From UBA9337 sp038331135 (GTDB lineage: Bacteria > Patescibacteriota > Minisyncoccia > Moranbacterales > UBA9337), in assembly GCA_038331135.1 (NCBI GenBank), contig JBBQOS010000040.1, positions 1 to 7,467 on the forward strand: a stretch of DNA of 7,467 nt, given 5' to 3'. Positions 1-6,684 of this stretch are shown here, in pieces (the stretch's first letter is position 1; each line of letters starts with the position of its first letter). Position numbers and translations under genes: made by a program. The notes under the pieces are model-generated. The model had not been told where the DNA came from and ran no database searches. It was given only the letters and a program-made list of their open reading frames with translations.

Positions 1-1857
1 TCTAGCGATAGCTCGTTGATAATCCTTAAGACAATCTTTACAAAAAGTCGGCCTTTCTCCATCCGGCTTAAATGGGATTTGGATTACTACACCGCAAGTA
101 TCACATTCTGAATCAAATAAATCTTTTTTAATTTCTTTAGCGGGAGCTATCGTAGCCTCTTCTATTATATCAACTGCCACTGGAGGAATTTCTTTTAAAA
201 CATCAACTAATGGAATTGGCGAATTTTTTTTATCTTTTTCAATCACTACAGTTGTTGTAACCTGTTCATTCTTTGATATCTTGATTACCTGAGGAGAGGC
301 TTCCAGATCAATCTTGTTTTGTCGAACTACAAAATCTTTTTCAACATTTTTTATAGGTACAAATTTTTCTATAGAGAGAGGCTCTCTGGAATGATTTAAT
401 CTAAAATTATTAGCTGACACATCTTTTACTGGCGAATTATTTCTTTGAATTGTAAATTTTTCAACAGGCACCTCTTTTTTTATCACAGGCTGTTTTTCAA
501 ATATCTCTGACTTTTTTAAATGAATTTCTTTTCTTGGCGATATAGCTGAAGCGCTATCTTTGCTGGTCAACATTCCTGTCCAGCGAGCAATTTTTTCCTC
601 TATTTCCTTTCGGTCTCTTGCATATCTTTCTCGAGAGATTCGAATAACTTTTTGGGCATTTTCCGTTGTTCCAGTAATGTCGATTGGTGGCAATGCCGTA
701 GCTGAAAAAGCATTTCCCGCTATACCATCAATCATTAATTTTAAATAAACACTAAATTTAGGCAAATTAACAATATCATTGAGCATAAAAACCGGCTCGA
801 ACTCTTTTTCTAAAAATTCAGCATCTTCAGCGCCTACTCGAAAAGCAATAATAGTTCCCACATTACCAAAAATAGCATCCTTTACCGCACTACTAGTATC
901 TGTTTCGAGCTGACTAATGTACTGATGCGCTACCAGAAGATTCAAGCGATATTTTCGAGCTTCGGATAAAATATTAGCAAATGATTCTGTAACGAAGTTT
1001 TGAAATTCATCTACAGTTAAATAAAAATTCTTTCTCTCATCTTCTGGCATATCCACTCTTTCCATAGCCGCTAACTGAATTTTGGTCACAATCATTCCAC
1101 CCAAAAGACGCATAGCATCCTCACCAATTCTTCCCTTGGAAAGGTTTACAATCAGAATCTTATTATTATCCATAATCTCCCGCATATTAATCGTAGATTT
1201 TGTTTGACCAACAATATTTCTAATCAAAAAAGATGACAAAAATTGACCCACCTTATTTTGAATTGCGGCCACCGCTTCTTTTCTAAAACGATCTTCCCAA
1301 GTTTCAAATTCTTCTAGCCAAAATCCTTTTACCACAGGATCCTTTATTTTTTCATAAACCCTCTGACGATATTTCTTATCACTCATCATTCTATTGACAC
1401 CCATCATCGTTGAGCCTGGATAATCCAAAAGAGCCAAAAGTGCATTACTTAAAATATATTCCATTCTAGCGCTCCATACATCCGGCCAAATCTTCTTAAA
1501 AACTCCCATCATTCCTGAGGCTACTAAGTGTTTTTTATCTTCACTCACAGATTCTAAAATATTAAAAGCAATTGGAAATTCCGTATCGGCTGGATTAAAA
1601 TAAACCACGTCGTTAATTCTATGAGCCGGAATAGCTTTAATAAGTTTTTCGGCCGTGTCTCCATGTGGATCAATATAGGCTACTCCATGCCCATTAGCAA
1701 TATCTTGCATGACTATATTTTCCAAAAGAGTAGTTTTTCCCATTCCGGTTTTTCCAATAACATACATATGCCTCTGTCTATCAGAAGTTTTAATACCAAA
1801 CTTTACATTTTGGTTTCGAAAATTAGTTTTGGCAAAAAATGTTATATTATCTTGCAT
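1..1857 (-). CDS. VirD4/TraG-like type IV coupling ATPase with C-terminal zinc ribbon (C-terminus cut by window edge)
   Basis: Reading the minus strand from the ATG at 1857 gives 619 codons with no stop before the edge, so the 3' end is missing. Walker A (GKTGMGKT) is at residues 35-42, followed by the DPHGD motif at 63-67 that is typical of VirD4/TraG/HerA-like ATPases. Walker B (LTVDEF, D283-E284) is followed by the LLVAHQYISQL region. The ATPase core ends near residue 425. A Lys/Glu/Pro-rich, probably disordered linker (about 430-580) leads to a zinc ribbon with cysteines 585, 588, 606 and 609, which is the CxxC-x17-CxxC pattern. There is no transmembrane segment; classical VirD4 has an N-terminal one. 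The family couples ATP hydrolysis to DNA or protein transfer at the membrane. The gene lies 5 nt after the membrane-protein gene and is probably co-translated with it, with only a weak GAAAGA ribosome site. The exact substrate is unknown. Confidence 0.9.
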   Translation of the reverse strand, partial: MQDNITFFAKTNFRNQNVKFGIKTSDRQRHMYVIGKTGMGKTTLLENIVMQDIANGHGVAYIDPHGDTAEKLIKAIPAHRINDVVYFNPADTEFPIAFNILESVSEDKKHLVASGMMGVFKKIWPDVWSARMEYILSNALLALLDYPGSTMMGVNRMMSDKKYRQRVYEKIKDPVVKGFWLEEFETWEDRFRKEAVAAIQNKVGQFLSSFLIRNIVGQTKSTINMREIMDNNKILIVNLSKGRIGEDAMRLLGGMIVTKIQLAAMERVDMPEDERKNFYLTVDEFQNFVTESFANILSEARKYRLNLLVAHQYISQLETDTSSAVKDAIFGNVGTIIAFRVGAEDAEFLEKEFEPVFMLNDIVNLPKFSVYLKLMIDGIAGNAFSATALPPIDITGTTENAQKVIRISRERYARDRKEIEEKIARWTGMLTSKDSASAISPRKEIHLKKSEIFEKQPVIKKEVPVEKFTIQRNNSPVKDVSANNFRLNHSREPLSIEKFVPIKNVEKDFVVRQNKIDLEASPQVIKISKNEQVTTTVVIEKDKKNSPIPLVDVLKEIPPVAVDIIEEATIAPAKEIKKDLFDSECDTCGVVIQIPFKPDGERPTFCKDCLKDYQRAIAR

Positions 1858-1862
1858 ATTTT

Positions 1863-3140
1863 TTATCTTTCGATAGGTAAATTAAATGGAGCCGCTCCGG
1901 TTTTAGTTTCTACTTTATGAAATGCGGGAGAAATAACTGACATGTTGGGCAAATGAAAAACTGTAGCCAGTTCAGAAGAATTTAAGAAAATATTTTTACC
2001 GTCTTTATTCCTAGACCGATATCTTCGCAATATTTTTCTCTGGCGATATTTAGTTCTAGCATCTACAAAAATATGCAACGCAAAAGTTTTACTGTCATTG
2101 TCTGGGGCAAAACTATTTAAATTAACGTCAGTAAATTGATTTAGCGCTCCAATAAATGAGCCTACTACCACTTTATTAAAAGCTTCTCTACGTCCCACAT
2201 AAACCATTCGCATCTTAGTTTTAAAAGCACTTTTTCCTATATTCTCTTCGACTGTCTTTAGCACTTCTCGTTCTCCAGGAGTGAGTCTAAACTCCAAGGG
2301 AGCCTCTTCCTTTTTTTCAACTTTAGCACCAAATTCTACGGGAGTACCACCTATTCCAGTAAACACCCCCTTAAAAACATCTATTATATCTGCTAAAATA
2401 GTTTCAAATATTCCTTTCTTGGGTTCCTTTTCTCTTTGGGCAAGCTTATCCACGATAGCTCTGCCTGTATCATACTCATCTCCACCATATGGGATTATCA
2501 CCATTTGAAACCAAAAATATTGCTTAGGTCCTATTTTTCCCAAACTTTCTATAATAGTTGACAAAGGATCCAAAGATTTGCCAGTCACACTTTCTTCAAA
2601 CCATTTATAAGTTTTGATTGGATATGGGTCAGGTTTCGTAAGTTTAAAATCGGTCCCCCAAAGATTCCATTTTTTATTTGGAATTACTTTAGGCACTTCA
2701 TTAACATAATCAGGAACCTCTTTTACTTCAGCCATTGGATACTGGGCATGAATATTGGATTCAACTAAGTTTTTAAATTGCTTAGCTACTCGTATATAAA
2801 AATGGACCTCGCCCTCCTTGCTCACCAATTCTAAACTAAGATACATCCTGGTTTCGCCGTTGACGTATTGTTCGATAGCATTAATCCCCTTAGTTACGCC
2901 CAAAAGAGCATCGTAAATCATTTCCATGGCTTGAGGAGTTTCCTCAATATCGTTGGGGGGAGTTATTTCCAAAATTACCCACTCCATTTTTCCCCAAAAA
3001 TTATCCATAACAAAATCCATCCATAGTATTTTAAATAACCAATAAAAAAGTGGGGGCAAAATTAAAAACCAAGCCACCGTTAATGCCTGCCAAATATTAT
3101 TTAAAAATACAACTGGAATACTTCCTGTTAAAATATCCAT
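1863..3140 (-). CDS. Membrane-anchored partner of the VirD4-like ATPase (DUF8128-like)
   Basis: The product is 425 residues. A hydrophobic, Trp/Phe/Leu-rich segment at about 17-40 (AWFLILPPLFYWLF core) is a membrane anchor, and the rest is predicted soluble and cytoplasmic. The C-terminus carries ELATVFHLP (390-398) and ends in NLPIER. From memory, this precedes the ATPase core in single-chain patescibacterial versions of the translocase, a family I associate with the name DUF8128. There is no Walker motif here. The start is supported by an in-frame TAA four codons upstream (3150-3152). The 58-bp gap before it is very AT-rich and has no good Shine-Dalgarno sequence. The adjacent ATPase lacks a membrane anchor, so I infer that this protein supplies the membrane attachment and assembly face. 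Catalytic function is not expected. The pairing is well supported by position, but the biochemical role is not established by sequence. Confidence 0.8.
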   Translation of the reverse strand: MDILTGSIPVVFLNNIWQALTVAWFLILPPLFYWLFKILWMDFVMDNFWGKMEWVILEITPPNDIEETPQAMEMIYDALLGVTKGINAIEQYVNGETRMYLSLELVSKEGEVHFYIRVAKQFKNLVESNIHAQYPMAEVKEVPDYVNEVPKVIPNKKWNLWGTDFKLTKPDPYPIKTYKWFEESVTGKSLDPLSTIIESLGKIGPKQYFWFQMVIIPYGGDEYDTGRAIVDKLAQREKEPKKGIFETILADIIDVFKGVFTGIGGTPVEFGAKVEKKEEAPLEFRLTPGEREVLKTVEENIGKSAFKTKMRMVYVGRREAFNKVVVGSFIGALNQFTDVNLNSFAPDNDSKTFALHIFVDARTKYRQRKILRRYRSRNKDGKNIFLNSSELATVFHLPNMSVISPAFHKVETKTGAAPFNLPIER

Positions 3141-3198
3141 TAGTTTCTTTTATTTTATATTTAATAACAATTTTATTTTTACAGATGCCAACCTCACG

Positions 3199-4263
3199 CT
3201 AAGTGACTTCTTCAACTTTCTTATTTTTTACAGAGTATCGTTGCTTGTCTAATTTTTGGAAAAACTTATTCAAATTTATTATAACTGTAGTCTTTTTAAC
3301 TTTTCTCACGGATAAAACTTTTTCAACCACCGTATCTTGATGTAAAGGTTCTGAGCTTTTAATCAATATCTCTTGAATAACATCTTTGACTGTTCCTCTT
3401 TGATAACCCCATTCTTTAAGAGCATAAGTACCTCGTCCAACCAAGACAAATTTTTCATCTTTAATCAACTCATTGTGCACTGTTTGAGGATGAGTTTTCT
3501 TTTTACTCAATTTATATTCATCAATCAACTTGGCAACATCTCTAAAATGAAGAGGTTTATTGTTCTCTTTTATTATCAAATGAGCTTTTTCCCTAACTCC
3601 CTTGGGAGATATTTCTTTCCAATTATGGATTCCCCATTTCTTAAAAACACCCCGCTTAATCTCCTTAGAAGCATCCAAAAAATTAAAAAACTTTTCTTTC
3701 TCCAGCTTTGGATGTACTTTTATAAATTCCTCAAAGAATACGTCGGAATGCAAAGCTTTGTCGTGTTTATGCAAAATATTTTTAGCTTTTTCCTTAATGC
3801 TTTTCCAAAATCCCAAATCGAAATGATTTAGTATTATAGATTCTTCTATTTCACTCTCCTCCTCTACAAATATAAAATCATCAGAACAGTGCAAAATAAA
3901 ACTGATAAAATTCTCGTCCTCACCTTCAGCAATCATTGTTTTTATGAGCTCTTCTTTTGTAATTATACCATGTTTTTTCTCCAATACAAAACTGAGTTTT
4001 TCTTCAGCTGTTTTAAATAATATATCATTTTTAGATTTGTGTTTGACCTTATGAATAGCCTCTTTTATTATTTGTCGCACTCTTTCTCTAGTGATTCCAT
4101 AAGTTTCTCCGATTTCGCCTAAGGTTTTTGGATTTTCTTTGCCAAAACCAAAACGATCAGCGATCATGGCGATAGCTCTTTCGTTTATATCCTTAGTAAT
4201 TGAGTTTACAACTTCTTTAAAAAATAAACTATCCTTTTTTTTCTTGGAATTTTTTTCTTTCAT
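3199..4263 (-). CDS. Sigma-70 region 4 / HARE-HTH fusion transcription regulator
   Basis: The product is 354 residues. After a Lys-rich leader, residues 27-75 match sigma-70 region 4: an RFGF segment, then TLGEIGETYGITRERVRQI with the recognition helix, then KAIHKV-like basic helix residues. No region 2 or 3 is present, so it cannot melt promoters like a full sigma factor. Residues about 224-287 form a HARE-type winged helix (KPLHFRDVAKLI, then FVLVGRGTYALKEWGY), the fold also found in the RNA polymerase delta subunit. Residues 155-220 and 290-345 look like further copies (KALHSDVFFEEF, EPLHQDTVVEKV), and 85-148 may be a degenerate one. An in-frame TAA two codons upstream (4267-4269) fixes the start. 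It is the first gene of the minus-strand cluster and is divergent from dnaB. The likely role is an accessory transcription factor; its targets are unknown. Confidence 0.85.
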   Translation of the reverse strand: MKEKNSKKKKDSLFFKEVVNSITKDINERAIAMIADRFGFGKENPKTLGEIGETYGITRERVRQIIKEAIHKVKHKSKNDILFKTAEEKLSFVLEKKHGIITKEELIKTMIAEGEDENFISFILHCSDDFIFVEEESEIEESIILNHFDLGFWKSIKEKAKNILHKHDKALHSDVFFEEFIKVHPKLEKEKFFNFLDASKEIKRGVFKKWGIHNWKEISPKGVREKAHLIIKENNKPLHFRDVAKLIDEYKLSKKKTHPQTVHNELIKDEKFVLVGRGTYALKEWGYQRGTVKDVIQEILIKSSEPLHQDTVVEKVLSVRKVKKTTVIINLNKFFQKLDKQRYSVKNKKVEEVT

Positions 4264-4265
4264 AA

Positions 4266-4306
4266 TTTAGACTGCTAAAGTTTAGAAATATACAATATCT
4301 GCTAAA
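4266..4306 (-). promoter_or_regulatory. Candidate operator cluster upstream of the sigma4/HARE gene
   Basis: The octamer CTGCTAAA (plus strand) occurs exactly twice, at 4272-4279 and 4299-4306, 27 bp apart. The first copy runs into a perfect 5-1-5 palindrome CTAAA-G-TTTAG (4275-4285), and another TTTAG lies at 4266-4270. This clustering lies just before the start codon of a multi-HTH regulator. It may be an autoregulatory site; binding is inference only. I could not assign a confident -10/-35 pair for this minus-strand gene in the AT-rich surroundings. Confidence 0.35.
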
Positions 4307-4345
4307 ATTTAATTCTATAAAAAATTATTAAAATCAATATGGGCA

Positions 4346-4369
4346 AAGACTTTCGCAATGAAAAGTCTT
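4346..4369. repeat. Perfect 8-bp inverted repeat in the divergent regulator-dnaB control region
   Basis: AAGACTTT (4346-4353) and AAAGTCTT (4362-4369) are exact inverse complements around an 8-nt loop. The repeat sits mid-way between the two divergent starts. It could be a binding site for a dimeric regulator or a hairpin in the leader of the minus-strand transcript. No T-tract follows on either strand, so it is not a typical terminator. Confidence 0.6.
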
Positions 4370-4418
4370 CTACATCAATTAAGCAAGATTATCACATATT
4401 TATATAAATTGTCAAGCA

Positions 4419-4447
4419 TTGATTTGTAAAAACTTATCCTGTATACT
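4419..4447 (+). promoter_or_regulatory. Promoter of dnaB
   Basis: TTGATT (4419-4424) and TATACT (4442-4447) are separated by 17 bp, a good sigma-70 pair. The expected transcript start is near 4454, which gives a leader of about 25 nt before the ATG at 4479. No Shine-Dalgarno sequence is seen at normal spacing. The promoter overlaps the possible upstream TTG start at 4419, which argues against that start. Confidence 0.65.
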
Positions 4448-4478
4448 TACTGTTACTTGGATAAATGACTTTTACTCT

Positions 4479-5870
4479 ATGAAAGAAAAAAATTCTAAAA
4501 ATAATAAACCTCTCAGAATTGCTCCCAATAATATAGAAGCCGAGCAGTCCGTTCTGGGATCTTTGATGCTGGACAAAGAAGCTATCGTAAAAATAGCTGA
4601 TTTTTTGTTGCCCGTAGATTTTTATAAAAATAATCACCAGTCAATTTTTGAAACAATGCTTAGGCTTTACGAGGAAAGAGAACCAATTGATGTTTTAAGT
4701 ATTTCCAATAAGCTTGAAGAGGTTGGGAAATTAGAATCAATCGGCGGATCCAGTTATATCGCCTCCCTAGTGAATATTGTACCTTCTGCTTCGCATGTTG
4801 TGCATTACGCCAAAGTAGTTCAGAAAAAAGCGATGTTACGCAGACTTATTTCTGCCGCTGACAAAATTGTAGAAATGGGATATTCTGGCAATGAAGATGT
4901 GGAGAGAATTTTAGACGAAGCGGAACAGGGAATTTTTAAAGTTTCTCAAAAATATTTAAAGCAAGATTTTGTACCTATCAAATCAATTTTGGAAAATGCT
5001 TTTAATCGTATCGATGACTTACATCGCGATGATGGGAGTATCCGCGGTGTGCCGTCTGGTTTTGCAGACTTAGATAAAATTTTGGCCGGTTTTCAAAAAT
5101 CAGATTTAATAATTTTAGCTGCTCGGCCTTCTTTGGGTAAAACTACGCTTGCGTTGGATATCGCGAGACAAGTAGGAGTTCAATCCAAAATTCCGGTTGG
5201 AATATTTTCTCTGGAAATGTCATCCGATCAACTTATCGACAGGATGCTTGCGGCTCAAGCTGGGATTGATTTGTGGCGATTGCGAACTGGCAAATTACGC
5301 TCTAGCGGACCCGATAACGATTTTGAAAAACTCAATGAAGCGATGGGAATTTTGAGCGAAGCGCCTATTTATATCGATGACACAGCTTCAGCTAACATTA
5401 TGGAAATGCGTACTATGGCTCGTCGTTTACAAACCGAGCATAATTTAGGGTTAATTATTATTGATTATTTACAGCTAATGGAAGGACGTTCTCGCTCGGG
5501 TGATAATCGTGTGCAGGAAATTTCCGAAATTTCTCGCGCCCTTAAACAATTGGCTCGTGAATTAAATATTCCAGTAATTGCCCTTTCTCAGTTATCTCGT
5601 AACGTAGAATCTCGTTCTCCTCAAATTCCAAAACTTTCTGATTTACGCGAGTCAGGCTCCATTGAGCAAGATGCTGATGTTGTATTAATGCTTTACCGTG
5701 AAGATCGCGAGAAACCAGACACCTCCAATAAGCAAATTGTAGATGTTTTTATTGCCAAACACAGGAATGGTCCAATTGGCAGAACTAGTCTATACTTTGA
5801 AGAACAATCAACTACTTTCAAAACTCTAGAAAGAGTTCATAATGCCCAGGAAGCATATGTGGAAAATTAA
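4479..5870 (+). CDS. dnaB: Replicative DNA helicase DnaB
   Basis: The product is 463 residues, the usual DnaB length, with no intein. The N-terminal DnaB domain begins at NIEAEQSVLGSLML (about 18-31) and binds primase in known homologues. The RecA-like C-terminal domain carries Walker A (ARPSLGKTT, 215-223), the catalytic glutamate in SLEM (E246), Walker B (LIIIDYLQLM, D329), the SQLSRNVESR segment (370-379), the LRESGSIEQDAD segment (389-400) and KHR (427-429), whose K and R match the trans-acting lysine and arginine finger. The hexamer unwinds the replication fork 5'-3' on the lagging strand. I chose ATG 4479 because DnaB similarity begins just after it. A TTG at 4419 would add 20 unmatched residues and would lie inside the promoter. 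It is divergent from the sigma4/HARE regulator and monocistronic or loosely followed by recR 165 bp downstream. Confidence 0.98.
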   Translation: MKEKNSKNNKPLRIAPNNIEAEQSVLGSLMLDKEAIVKIADFLLPVDFYKNNHQSIFETMLRLYEEREPIDVLSISNKLEEVGKLESIGGSSYIASLVNIVPSASHVVHYAKVVQKKAMLRRLISAADKIVEMGYSGNEDVERILDEAEQGIFKVSQKYLKQDFVPIKSILENAFNRIDDLHRDDGSIRGVPSGFADLDKILAGFQKSDLIILAARPSLGKTTLALDIARQVGVQSKIPVGIFSLEMSSDQLIDRMLAAQAGIDLWRLRTGKLRSSGPDNDFEKLNEAMGILSEAPIYIDDTASANIMEMRTMARRLQTEHNLGLIIIDYLQLMEGRSRSGDNRVQEISEISRALKQLARELNIPVIALSQLSRNVESRSPQIPKLSDLRESGSIEQDADVVLMLYREDREKPDTSNKQIVDVFIAKHRNGPIGRTSLYFEEQSTTFKTLERVHNAQEAYVEN

Positions 5871-5897
5871 AAATAAAAATATGTTTGTCATTACATA

Positions 5898-5951
5898 TTG
5901 ATTGAAAATTGATTATTGAATATTATTTGGAAATTGGGATTTGGGATTTTT
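5898..5951. repeat. Degenerate 7-bp-period tandem repeat between dnaB and recR
   Basis: The tract can be cut into consecutive heptamers: TTGATTG, AAAATTG, ATTATTG, AATATTA, TTTGGAA, ATTGGGA, TTTGGGA, then TTTTTAA. TTGGGAT is an exact tandem pair at 5934-5947, and TTGA occurs four times at 5898, 5902, 5909 and 5916. It encodes nothing. A 7-bp AT-rich inverted repeat (5878-5884 with 5893-5899) lies just before it, next to the dnaB stop, but has no T-tract. Confidence 0.6.
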
Positions 5952-5992
5952 AAATTTAAATCATCTTAAAATAATCGACTAATCATACGTTG

Positions 5993-6022
5993 CAGACATA
6001 TTCACATTTTCTATTTTATACT
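5993..6022 (+). promoter_or_regulatory. Candidate promoter of recR
   Basis: TATACT (6017-6022) is a good -10 and is identical to the -10 of dnaB. CAGACA (5993-5998) at 18 bp is a weak -35 with four matches to TTGACA. Transcription would begin near 6029, leaving only about 7 nt before the recR ATG, so the message would be close to leaderless. Confidence 0.5.
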
Positions 6023-6035
6023 CTAAATTTAAACT

Positions 6036-6623
6036 ATGTATCCCAAAATATTTCAAAAATTAATCGAAAATTTTTCTGCCCTTCCTTCTGTTGGTCCCAA
6101 GATGGCTGAAAGATTAGTTTTATTTCTTTTTAAGCAAGATAAGGAAAAGCTTTTAGAATTTGCCGAAAATTTAACTCAACTAAAAAACCTTCGCCATTGT
6201 CAAAAATGTTACAACATTTCCGAAGGAGATTTGTGTGGAATTTGTGCCAACAAACACCGCTTCGGCTCAACTATTTGTGTAGTCGAAGATTCTTTGGATA
6301 TTATTTCTATTGAAAGAACTGGCCTATACAAAGGTGTTTATCATGTTTTGGGCGGATCGCTAGATACCAGCAGTGAGAATAATGAGCTCAAAATTCCTGA
6401 ATTATTAAAACGCGTTGAAAAAGAAAAACCCGAAGAAATTATTATTGCCACTAACCCTACTACTGAAGGTGATTTAACTTCTTTATATTTAAAAAGAAAA
6501 CTTAAAAACTTTAATGTAAAAATTACTCGTCTAGGACGAGGTCTTTCGACTGGAGGAGATATCGAATACGCCGATGAGCTAACTCTTTCTAGCGCCTTGA
6601 CGAATAGAGAACAAATGAATTAG
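6036..6623 (+). CDS. recR: Recombination mediator protein RecR
   Basis: The product is 195 residues, close to the usual 200. Domains in order are a helix-hairpin-helix (ALPSVGPKMAERL, about 15-27), a four-cysteine zinc finger (C55, C58, C67, C70) and a Toprim domain with the acidic VVEDSLD (82-88), ATNPTTEGD (138-146) and the GRGLSTGGDIEYAD stretch (167-180). It ends with the family's TL-x-SAL-x-NR-type tail. RecR works with RecO, and RecF where present, to load RecA on SSB-coated gaps. An in-frame TAA at 6030-6032 fixes the start at 6036; no Shine-Dalgarno sequence is present. It follows dnaB on the same strand but has its own candidate promoter. No dnaX or YbaB/EbfC gene, frequent neighbours elsewhere, is seen here. 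Confidence 0.97.
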   Translation: MYPKIFQKLIENFSALPSVGPKMAERLVLFLFKQDKEKLLEFAENLTQLKNLRHCQKCYNISEGDLCGICANKHRFGSTICVVEDSLDIISIERTGLYKGVYHVLGGSLDTSSENNELKIPELLKRVEKEKPEEIIIATNPTTEGDLTSLYLKRKLKNFNVKITRLGRGLSTGGDIEYADELTLSSALTNREQMN

Positions 6624-6626
6624 AAT
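6597..6626 (+). promoter_or_regulatory. Candidate promoter of the small gene, inside the recR 3' end
   Basis: TTGACG (6597-6602) and TAGAAT (6621-6626) are separated by 18 bp. The pair overlaps the last codons of recR. Transcription would start near 6633, giving a leader of about 50 nt that carries the strong ribosome binding site. The -35 has five of six consensus bases and the -10 has five of six. Confidence 0.5.
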
Positions 6627-6651
6627 ACTGTTAACGTAGTTCTTCTTTTTT
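6623..6651 (+). terminator. Weak intrinsic terminator or attenuator after recR
   Basis: GAATAC (6623-6628) pairs with 6636-6642 through six pairs, one of them G-U, with a bulged A at 6638 and a 7-nt loop. TTCTTTTTT follows at 6643-6651. The stem is AT-rich and weak, and it overlaps the proposed -10 of the next gene. It may partly separate recR from the small gene, but it is only a candidate. Confidence 0.35.
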
Positions 6652-6670
6652 GCAGTTAAACCCCGAAATT

Positions 6671-6682
6671 GAGGAGGAGGAG
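6671..6682 (+). promoter_or_regulatory. Exceptionally strong Shine-Dalgarno site of the small gene
   Basis: GAGGAGGAGGAG gives two overlapping AGGAGG registers (6672-6677 and 6675-6680), 7 and 4 nt before the ATG at 6685. No other start in this window has a comparable site. It fixes the start and suggests high translation. Confidence 0.85.
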
Positions 6683-6684
6683 CA

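Larger units (their letters stand above)
4244..4498. repeat. 20-bp inverted repeat formed by the two divergent gene starts
   Basis: The first 20 bases of the minus-strand regulator (4263 down to 4244) and of dnaB (4479-4498) agree at 19 of 20 positions. Both begin with ATGAAAGAAAAAAATTC and encode MKEKNSK. The arms flank the 215-bp control region. This may be a small inverted duplication or convergence on an A-rich translation start. The lysine/asparagine-rich leader is outside the conserved domain of either protein. Confidence 0.7.

Noticed and set aside
1621..1920. Plus-strand 99-codon frame
   Set aside because: It is antisense to the start of the VirD4-like ATPase, whose motifs are clear; no start signals.
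3161..3191. Minus-strand TTGGCA-19-TATTAA as a promoter before the membrane-protein gene
   Set aside because: Spacer is too long and the region is so AT-rich that such matches are expected; co-transcription with the upstream regulator is simpler.
3373..3831. Plus-strand 152-codon frame
   Set aside because: It is antisense to the sigma4/HARE gene; Phe/Ser-rich composition is what the reverse of Lys/Glu-rich codons gives.
4419..4478. TTG start that would lengthen DnaB by 20 residues
   Set aside because: The added residues do not resemble DnaB, and the segment contains the TTGATT-17-TATACT promoter.
5878..5899. AATATGT / ACATATT hairpin as the dnaB terminator
   Set aside because: The stem is almost all A-T and no T-tract follows it.
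5898..5951. CRISPR array
   Set aside because: Units are 7 bp and degenerate, with no spacers of 30 bp or cas genes.
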